From Madurella fahalii (Eukaryota; Ascomycota; Sordariomycetes; Sordariales): a DNA stretch of 64,000 nt. The position numbers were made by a program, and so were the translations under genes. Positions 51,925 through 61,800 of the stretch are shown here, in pieces (the stretch's first letter is position 1; every line of letters starts with the position of its first letter). Where the stretch lies: NCBI GenBank assembly GCA_029876055.1, contig CM056875.1, positions 6,349,001-6,413,000 on the forward strand. The letters are read 5' to 3'. A model generated the notes under the pieces. It saw only the letters and a program-made list of their open reading frames with translations. It ran no database searches and was not told the origin of the DNA.

Positions 51925-53843
51925 TCACACCGCACCGCCGGTAGCCTTGAGCGTGGCCGGGCTGAGGCGCTTAAAGTTGCTGAACAGGCTGACCACAAAG
52001 GCGAGGCCGCAGGCGCCGATGGCGATGGCCAGCGCCGTCTTGATGCCCGCCATGTAGGCGACCAGGATGCCGGGGATCTGGTCGGCGGGGAAGACGTGGC
52101 GGATCTGCGTGGCGCCGGTGCCGAGCAGCATCGGGGCGTTCACGTCGGGCGCCGAGGTGGCGAGGCGCGCGACCAGCGAGTTGACAAAGGCCGACTGCGC
52201 CGCGCTGACCCAGAATGCGCCGCCTACTGTTTGGAAAACTTTTTTTTTTTCCAAGATGGTTAGTTGGATGTCGGGGCGGAGGGCGGGGGGGATATTTTTG
52301 AGGGGGGGGGGGGGAGAAGGGGAGGCTTACATAAGATGATGGCTGTCGCGGAGGAGAGGTCTTCGGGCGACGCTGTCGCCTGGCCGATGATGATGGGTAC
52401 TTGGAAGGCGGCGCCCCAGGCGAAGCCGCCCAGGATCTGGTAGCCTACCCATTTGCCCGTTTCGGTGCCGATGTCGAGGGTGTAGAGAAGGCCCGAGGCG
52501 ACGGTGGCGATGGCGGCGCCCACAACGGCGATCGGGGCGGCGATGCCCGTCGAAGAAATCGCGGCGCCGGTGACAATGGTCGCAACCGTAACGGAGAGGA
52601 TAAGCGGCAGGTTGCGCACGCCCGAGTCGGTCGGGCTGGAGTTGTCGATGCTCTGGAAGTAGAGCGGCAAGTAGTAGATGATGACAAAGTAGGAGCCGGC
52701 GAAGAGGAACGCGTAGATGGACCCGACCCAGACTTCGGGACGGCGGAAGAGCCGCGGCACGATCATGGACCGCTCCCCATTGAAATACTCCCACACGCCA
52801 AACACAATGAAGATAAGGACAAAACCCACTAGGAGGCCTATGACGGTCGGGCTATGCCAGTCCATCGTCTGCCCGCCGTATTGGAGAGCGAGGATGTAGG
52901 AAATGACGCCGCCCATGACCAAGGCAGTGCCAACAAAGTCCATCTGAAGTATCTTCTCCTTGAGGGGCGCTTCGATCGGCTTGGCGCCGCTAGGAGTGCG
53001 GAAGAAGAAGGTGATGATAAAGGCCGAGAGGCCACCGATAGGGAGGTTGATGTAAAAACACCAGCGCCAGGTGACGTGGTCGGCGAATGCACCACCGAGG
53101 AGCGGGCCAACGACGGCGGCAATGCCATACGAGGTTCCAATAATACCGGTGAATACAGGCCGCTTCTTGGGCTCTGCTGTGAAGGCGACAATCGTATAGG
53201 CGCCTGAGCCAATGCCGGCGGCGCCGACACCAGCGATAGCCCGCCCGACGATCAGAGACGTTGAGTTGGGTGCCACGCCGCAGATCAAGCTTCCCAGCTC
53301 GAAGATAAAGATGGCTACCAGGAAGCTGATCTTCAAGGGGAAGTACTTGAACGCTTTGCCCCATGTCGACTGGAAGCCGCCGACCGTCATGAAGAAGGCG
53401 GAGCCGTACCACGCAACATCTTCAAGGCCCTGGAACTCGTCGGTGATTCTCGGGATGGCAGTCGCGACGATTGTCTGGGAGGGGGTTAGCGGGAGTCGAC
53501 TTTGACCAAAAGAAAAATCTGATGTGGCGCGTACCATGTCAAGCGATACCAGAAAGATGCTCATGACCAGAGCGACAACAATGAAAGTAAAGGTCCATCC
53601 TGTAGGATATTCGGTCGTGTCTTGCTCCTCCCTGACACTGCCTGCCTCCACACCATTCTTCTCGTTCTCATCTCCCGAGACCGAGGGCGCCCGGGTAGTC
53701 TCGCCGCTTAAATAAGCTTCATAATTGGAGCGCTCTGGTGGGGCGAGATGAGATGGCGGCTTTCCGGCCGAGCTGGGACGCTCGACGTCCGTGAGAGTTG
53801 TGGCGGAAGAGGCCAGGGGGACGGATGTAAGAGGCGGGGCCAT
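51925..53843 (-). CDS. MFS transporter (DHA2-like, 14 helices)
   Basis: Three exons (53535-53843, 52331-53474, 51925-52238) give 588 residues of a drug:H+ antiporter-2-type efflux pump, similar to fungal toxin/metabolite exporters. The 60-base intron 53475-53534 is in frame and splits LVSLDM from TIVATAIPRITDEF, a diagnostic first-helix motif. Further landmarks are WYGSAFFMTVGGFQ, GRAIAGVGAAGIGSG, GPLLGGAFADHVTWRWCFYINLPIGG and FFQTVGGAFWVSAAQSAFVN across the second intron (92 bases, acceptor AAAAG). The ATG at 53843 is chosen over the upstream TTG frame. The cytoplasmic N-terminus of about 90 residues is polar. The substrate is unknown; no biosynthetic core gene is adjacent. Confidence 0.9.
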
Positions 53844-55295
53844 GGTATAATATATCAACTGATGCGACAACGAAATGATAGGCCCCTGAGTGCGTCGTCA
53901 GGAGAATGCTGGGATAAGTGAGCCCGACTCACAAGGTGTAAGTCGTCAACTTGTCGAGACAGCTTGACGGAAAGCATAGGACGCGATGGCGTCGATGTCT
54001 AGGTATATATCTTTATCCATACCGAGGCTCGTCGACTCAACCGTGCCGCTAACATGTTTATCAGAGTCGTCCCGGATCTCACGCAAAGTCCGGGTCCGAT
54101 GGTGATGACGCTGACCAAGCACAGTCAGTAGTATTGCGAGGCGCTTCTGCGCCTGCGGCTGCATCTTTGCAGCGTGGAACAAGGGTCGATTAAGTGGCGG
54201 TGCCGAAGGGTGCATTTCCCCACGGTACTTAACACATGGATGGCGGGTCGGCGAGTTACTCAAGATTGGGGGTCTGGATGTTTGTCAGATTTTTCTCTAA
54301 GAGTCCGAAAGGGGGCACAGAGGGTTGCGAGCTGGCCGGACGGTATCCAGTAAGAATTCGGAAGAGAAACGAAGCTTATCGAACCAAGCCATCTGTCCAT
54401 CCGGATTTGGTGTTTGCCAAGTTGCCAGATAAGATGCGACAGGCACGCCAGATCCATGGACACTTGTTGCAGCTGCATTCCGCATTCTGTATGGGCACAA
54501 ACCCGCAGCCAGATGCTGCGCCAAGCGGACATGGTACTGCAAAATGTGTCCGACACAAACTCCGATAACTCCAATCGATTCCCCCGTTGCCCGCGACCGA
54601 TGGGATTCCATTCGGTCATGCCCGGCTTATAGATCACTGTCAATCCAAGATTTGAAACGCGAGGAAACGTACTCCGGGCCATGAGAATGAGGAAGGGCGT
54701 ACATACGTTGTGTGCATGCGCCCTGCACCAGTTCGAGGTGTCGTCTCGCCGGGCGCGCTCGTGGAGATAGACGCTGCCAGAGAGCCATATCTAGGGGTCA
54801 TAGGCACGATCACTGTGCTGCGCATAGTGTGTCGTAACTGTCGTTGTAGTGCGAAGGATTGCCGGCCAAAAACATGCGATGGCACAGAATCAGTAACCCG
54901 GAGATAAGGGTTCTTATTGCCATTCGAACGTTTAGACGGTTTCGTCCCGTCGCCTTGGGCTCCCGATCTCTCGGAAGAATCTCGATGTTACCTTGTTGCC
55001 GCTTCCGCAGTTCCCGAAATGCGGCGACACCCTGGAATTGACTCATCAATGCTGACAGTTTATCTGCGCGTAAACGACTACCAGCCAGCCGTTCCTGTGT
55101 GATGGAGCAGTCTGTTACGCTCCGGGACAGGGGGGAAGTTTATTTTCGTCGTCTTTGGTGAGAAAGGATTATACGACAACAACGGCGGCGATCATGACGA
55201 ATGGATATAGCGTATCAGTCGCCAGCCTATCGGTATTTCCCGTTTATTGTTCTAACCACGTTTAGGGCATATCTATGGCAGCAGTGGACTTCAGC
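53844..55295. other. Intergenic gap
   Basis: Some 1.45 kb upstream of the MFS transporter and downstream of PheRS beta. It must contain the transporter promoter. Several frames of 60-140 codons exist on both strands, but none has recognisable motifs or splice support. Confidence 0.5.
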
Positions 55296-57348
55296 TTAGA
55301 GAAAGGCCTCAAGGTTAAGCTCCAATGTGGTAACCGGGTACCCCAAGCCGAACTTGTCCAGTACTGTAGGGTGCAAGATACCGAGCTCCCCGATACGGCG
55401 CAATTTACCTCCCATCCGCACGTTGATGGCAGCAGCGCGCCCGCTGAAGAAGGTCGGCTCGTCGATCCCCTGGATGAAGTACCCGTCCGCCTGGCTCTTG
55501 CCGTGGAGACCCTCCTCGTGCGTGAGGAAGGGGAAGTTCAGTACCTTCATCACTCTGTCCAGGAGCCCCTGGACGACCTCGAAACCGCTACTTCTCCCGC
55601 AGAAAGCCGCCGCGAAGCGACGCTCATTCCTAGCCTGCCGCTCGCACGATTCATCTTTGAGGACGACGTCTTGAGCCTCAAAGATCCTGACGGGAAGCGG
55701 CATTGCCTTGTTCTCGCACAACGTTTTGAGCAGGCCGGGTAGTAGCGACGTCCGCGCGACTTGGTACTCCACGGACTTGGGGTTGGCAAGCTTAACGGCC
55801 GTCTTGCCATCGTCCTTGCGGTTAAGCCACTCGAAGTTCTCCTCATGAGAGCAAAGAATGAGGGGCATGACCTCGAGCCAACCAGCCATCGCGGACGCTT
55901 GGCGGACGAGGTCACTGAGCTCGTTGATCGGCAGCAGCGCGCCAATGGTTGCTGACCGATTTGGCGACGTTCGGGGAAGATTGTTGAAGCCGTACGCAAC
56001 GCCAAGATCTTCCATCTACGCGTGCGTTAGCCGGACAAAGAGTTGCAATATCAGTTGGGTAAGAGAGCTCTGCAACATACCACATCGCAGGCGTGCAAGA
56101 CGTCTGCTCTTGTCGGTGGTACTGTGACCCTGATAAACTTGGGGTCCTGCGACGGTTCGGCAGTGTACGCCATTTTGCTCAAGAGCTTGCTTATTGACTC
56201 GGGCGACTCGGATAGGCCACATACGCCGTTCAGATAGTCGACCTCCACATCCATTGTCCTGGTTGCCAAGCTGGGCGTAATCCGAGTGGCACCGTTGTGC
56301 TCCGATATCACCTTGACAGGCTCAATGGTGAAGGGCTCTGCGCAGTACTTGGAGAACATGGTGACCATAATATTGCAGACAATGTCAAGTTTGGTCTGAT
56401 CCGTCGCAGTCATATCGATGAAGATATTCCTCGTCTCAAGTGTGATCTTGGATCGCTCGCTGTTGATGATTGGGGGAAGAGAGCAGACATTCCTGTCAGC
56501 ATCTAAAATCACTGGATAGACCGGCTTGTCTTGGAGAATGTGGAGATAGCGGCTAAGGTGCCTATCAGCCTCGTAGAAGCTCATGAGCTCCCCGCCGTTG
56601 AGGTTCCTGGTCTGGTTTAGCGGTACAAAGTTGATATCCTTTGGCGGCAGGGCTTCATAGGTGAAGGGGCCCTTGATAGTGTCAAGATCGTGGGTTCCGA
56701 TGCTTTCCGTTGACCGTCAGCCGTCTCCGAACAAAAGCCAAACGACTGGGCTGGAGTCACTCACGCAACCAAGGTACGCTGCCGCGCCAGATTCTGGTGG
56801 AGTTTGTCTTGAAGGCTGATGAAAGAATCGTAGGAGCCCTGGGTGAACTTGACATTGCGGAGGATTGCTCCGGCGGCATACGGGCGGACCTGCGCTGTAT
56901 CCTTGCTGATGGTGAGGGTTTGCATCTTGTCGGCTGGAAGATCGACCAGCTTCCAGTTCGGAGTTGCGTGTTTGCCCCGGAAGATGTTCAGGTTCATCGC
57001 GATTCCTGACGGCCCTCAGCATACTGTGCTTGGGGCGCAATAATAGCTAGAGAAATACCCTACCCTCGAAACAGAGCATGTCGTACCGATTGGCGGGGAT
57101 CTCGATTGCCAGCTCAGGAGCCTGATCTTTGGGCCGCTCCGGATCATTTTCGGTGTCCTTGTCGAGTTCGAGACCGAAATCGAAGCACAAGTTCTGGAAA
57201 CCCTCTTCGGTGAACCTATGCGGCGTCAAGCAGTTAGCCGGGCGAGTTTTATGCGGTGCAAGTGGGATGGTTGGGATGGTGGGGTATGCACTTACTGCTC
57301 GCCAAGCTCCTCGAACAGAGCGTACTTGTCGACGCTGATAGTAGGCAT
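55296..57348 (-). CDS. FRS1: Cytosolic phenylalanyl-tRNA synthetase beta subunit
   Basis: Five exons (57296-57348, 57064-57215, 56765-57005, 56081-56702, 55296-56015) with introns of 80, 58, 62 and 65 bases give 595 residues, the usual length. The enzyme charges tRNA-Phe as an alpha2-beta2 complex; the beta chain carries the editing B3/B4 domain and tRNA contacts. Landmarks are MPTISVDKYALFEELGEQ across intron 1, AIEIPANRYDMLCFEG-IAMNLNIFRG across intron 2, IGTHDLDTIKGPFTYEALPP, GGELMSFYEADRHLSRYLHI, the B5 region (MDVEVDYLNGVCGLSESPES, VTVPPTRADVLHACDV) and the core MEDLGVAYGFNNLPRTSP through VARTSLLPGLLKTLCENK. The C-terminal GGKLRRIGELGILHPTVLDKF is also typical. Confidence 0.95.
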
Positions 57349-58853
57349 ATTGCGCTACTCGCCGTGGCCCAAAGCTTGAAGGTGTCCTGAACGAATTGGC
57401 TTGCTGTGAGCCGGACCAACTTTGAGACGCGACCGCAATCAACCCTCTTGTCCGTGAACTGAACGGCAAAGGCCAACCCCACGAGAGCCAATCTGTCACC
57501 AGGAACGATGACTCAAAATGCGGGACGCTTTTTACTGCCAGACTTCACCGCCTAGAACAGCCAGGGTCCCCGCCAAAAGCTTCGGAGCGCCGGAAGGTAG
57601 ACTTCCCGAATTCCGAGCGCCTGCAATCCTGAAAATAATGCAGTTGTGCACAGGCCAACACCAAGTGGCTATAAAATCTCGCCCACCCTCCCAGATTCTT
57701 GATCCTCTTCTTTTCCTTTTCTTCTTCATACTTACCTTGATTGGGTACACCTGGATCAAGAAGCAGGGGTACCAGGGCGATAGGCCTGCATTGCACATCG
57801 TGGAGCCGGTCGCCTTGAATTGTCCTTCGGGGCCGTTCCGGTCGTAATTTTTGATGTCCAACCTCTCTTTTTCGCTGTGATCGCTGCCTGGGTGGCGACA
57901 TGGAGAAGAAGTCTTAGGTAGTCGCGCTTTTGAAGTTAGCTTTTAGTGGTCGCGCATTTTAGGAGTTTTTTTGGGCAGCAAGTTGACTACATGAGCATGA
58001 GCTTTGGGAAATTGGCAGTTTCAGCGTTTCCTGGTAGCATCTAGGTTAACCAAGATGCGAAGATTATTAAGATGCAGTTGAATTCCATTGTATCCAAAGC
58101 CCTAGGTATCTTAGCAGCACACCAGACACCAAGACAGCACACTATCTAGAAAACCCCTCCTGATCACATGTGCTAGCTACCATGGTATTCGCGAATGTCG
58201 GACTAAAAAGGCAGGCGTGAAAAGTCAAATCAAGAAGCCAAAAAGACCAAAAAAACATTGGTATCTCTGCCGTTGCTCAAAATCCTGCCTAGAGTGGTGA
58301 AAAATAATCAAGACAACGGAATGCCGTGGTATCTATCCCGAGAAGCCCAATGCCCAACTGAAGAATATCCCCATATCTATGGACCGCACCCACGAAGACA
58401 GGAGAGATTGGATGGGCGGGCAATGCCTTTGTATGCTAAACGAGGCGCATGAATATTGAAGTGTAGGTTTTGTCCAGACGTGGCCGCTTTGAACAGATGC
58501 GCGAGTCGGCTCCAACGATGCCGATGCCGATGGAATGCCAAAAGACGAAATGCACATGCAATGCGGGGAGAATGCAAGAGAAGGAGAGGAAGCGGAGCAG
58601 AAAACAAGAGCTGCACTGCAACTAACAAGACGGGGAATATAAACAACAAGGGTACATGGGTGATGAACAAAAGGGGTATGTCGAGTATCGGGGGAAAAAA
58701 GAAGAAAACAAACAAAAAAAAAAAAAAAAAAGAAAAAGACAATGAGTCCCTTCTCTCCACAGACACGAGCAGCGTCAAGAGCCCAGACAAAAAAACCGCA
58801 AGATCTCGTGTCGAGAAACAACTCAGATCGCATTTCGGTCAGGTCACACGCAT
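57349..58853. other. Intergenic gap
   Basis: A ~1.5 kb spacer upstream of PheRS beta and downstream of the large gene's stop. An A-rich run is at about 58713-58735. Hydrophobic minus-strand frames near 58.4-58.8 kb arise from T-rich sequence and are not convincing genes. Confidence 0.5.
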
Positions 58854-61800
58854 TTACCCCATCAGCCCAGCGCCGATCTCGTTCTGCGCCATGAACGTCC
58901 TAGCCAACTCATCCCCGCCACGCTCGGCCGCCTCCATCCAATGAATCGCGACGCACATCAGCGCCGGGTCACTCCGCACATCACCCACGCCCATGCCCGG
59001 CGTCTGGCCTAGGCCACCGCTGGCGTCCTCCTTTCCGCCGCCGCTTGCTCCAGTACCGCCGCCACCGCCCGCGGTGCCACTACCACCACCAATGCCTCCC
59101 TGGCCTAGGCCACCGGCGCCACCACCGCCGCTTCCCGCTTGTCCCTGCAGCCGCGACGCTTGAGCCGCCATGCTCTGATGATACCTGCTGGATCCTGAGC
59201 CGGCCGCGCCGGATCGGCCGCCGCCGTATTTCTCGATGACGGCCTGCTTAAACACCTCTCGCGGCTTGCTCAGCGGCAGGGTGGTCCGCTGCACGAGCTC
59301 AGGGTTGGACAGGTAAAAGATGGCGAGCTCGCGCTGCGCGGTGGGATCCCCCTCCTTGGCCGTGATGGTCCACATCCGGGCGGCGTCCGCGAGGGAGTGC
59401 GTTGACAGAGGGAGAGGGGAGGGCGGAGACGACGGTGGTGAGGGCGGGTCGCCGGCGGCCGAGTCCGAGGCAGTGCTGCCCGTTCCCGGCCTGTTGTTGA
59501 TGTTGCTACCGCCGTTGCGCGATTGTGTGTAGTTCTTGACAATGTCATCGGCGACTTCGACCATGGTACGGCAGACTTCCTGTTTCAAGCCTAGCGCGGC
59601 AAGCCCGGCATCCCAGAAGGCCTTACCCCGTTCTGTCTTGTCCAGGACGGTCGGCGACACAAACGCCGCGATGAACTGGAGATCGCGGAAGAGCGTCTTG
59701 GGTCGAAGAGAAGGATCCCGAAACAGGGTCTGCAGGATGTTTGCGATGGCGTCGGTGCTTGATGGGTGGACCGACACCACCGAGCGGGTCTCTGTGTTTC
59801 CCCCACCACCGGACACCCGTCCGGTCTGGCCAGAACCAAAGGTAGGCGCTTGCAACAGGGTGTGTGAACGGCGCTCTTTGACGTTATCGATGGTCTCTTC
59901 TATCGGCTGAGGTCGGCCTGTCCCTGCACCGACCCCGTGCTCGTCGGTGGCTGATGATGCTGAGCCCAGATCAGACCGCGCCCAGGCTAACCGAGCTCGC
60001 CGGGATCCCGAGTTCAGGGAGGCCGTGATCAAATGCTCGAGTTCAAAGAGCGCGTTGAGTTTGACATTTGGGTTCGGGTGGACGCAGAACATCTTTAGGA
60101 GTCGTTGATACGCCTTGGTGAATGGGAAATCCGGCATTGACTCTTTCCTCTCGTGGCCCTTCCTCTTGGCAGATATCGTATCACTGGTCGCGGAGCTCTC
60201 GTTGCCGTGAACACTGCCCCCATGAACGCTACCAGCATGGCTGCCCCCATGACGGCTGCCACCAGTTCCTTCCGGTCCGAGGCTCTGGGTGTCGGAATGC
60301 GCCTTGTCGCTCAGCGCGTCGTTACCGCTGGCTCCCCGCAGCTCGCCGAAGCTCCGCCTCTTTTCAAGAAGGCGTAACTTCAGGTTGCCAGACTTGGCGG
60401 ACTTTCTCTTCTCCTTAGCCATCGCTTTACGCGCGCGGCGCTGGATTGCTTCTCGGCGGTCGATGCACTCCTGACCTAGGCCCTCAAACCACGCGTCCGT
60501 TTCTGATCCGCATGCAAAAACAAGGTTGCCTAGGTCGGAGAGGAGAAGGCTAGTCAGAGTCTGCCTCAGCTCTGCAAGGAAGCGGGCTTTTTCTTCGGAG
60601 AGCCGCTGCTGATACACGGTCTCGTTCGATGATGTCGACGTGCCTGGCCGCCCGGTGGACTGGGATTGTGAGGGGAGTTGGTGATGTTGTGGGGGGTAAA
60701 AGGAGCCCGAGAGGTTGGTCAGACTCGTGGTGGGTGAATGCGCCCTAGATGCGGCACTCGGGGAAGTAGCCCTGTGTTGGAAAGGCGACCAGTATGTAGC
60801 GTTAGGGTCGATCTGGTGGACGGGAGACGATGCGCCAAAGTACTCTTGCCCGTCAAGGATCTCGGACATTGCCGTGCTGGCTCTTGAGAAGCTGAACCGG
60901 CTGCCAGAATCAAACGACATCTGACTCATGTTCTGGCCGGACATGGCCCGCAAATCCCTGGTATTGATAGAGGGCGGACGGCTGACAGAGACAAACCTCC
61001 GCTCTGGATCGCTGATGACGCTAACTGAATCGTCCCAGACCGACTGATTGTCCCGGTCGCGGTCGCGGTCGCGGTCTCTCGGGTTCTTGTTCGTCTCGAG
61101 AGTTCGGCGGTCTCGAGCATAGAGTTCGCTTGACCAGAGAACGGGCCCGTCAATAATGCTGTCGCCGACTAACTTGCTGATACAATTGTCGACCTCGCAG
61201 CAGAACCGGTGTATGCGTTCTTCGCCTTGACAGAAATTCTCGACACCGGATTGTTGCAGCCAGCGCGTGGTTTTCTCTGCTTGCTCGTCACGGAGCTTGT
61301 TCGGGCCTCCTTGGTCTTCTGGTGCTGCTAACAGGTCGAGTATCTGGGACTCAGTCCGGAAAATGTAATTGGACGCTGGCCCTCTTTGCATATGGCTCTT
61401 GATGCGCTGGAAGGAGGACCATCGCCGAGGCACGCCCATTGTCTTCAATGCAACCGCGACATTCCGCGAGTCCTCATACGGCGCCGAATTACGCACGTCC
61501 GTGACGTACCACATCTTGTCTCGCAGGGCTCGCAGGCGGCGCATCATGGTCTCGATCAGGCCTTCCGCCCGCTCTTGACTTTGTTTGAGCCATACAAGCC
61601 AGGCGTCGTATTCTTCGATGGCGGCAGCGGACCGGCGTATCGAGTCGCGCGGCCCGCGCGAGAAGATGTTGAGCAAAGTAGCGAAGCCGTCACGGCGGAG
61701 GGACTCGGTTGTCACAGCTTTGAGCTGCTGCAGCGTTCTCCAGTAGAGGTGCGCCGAGACGAAATCAGACTGCGCTCGAGACTGCGAGCAGGCTGCCGTT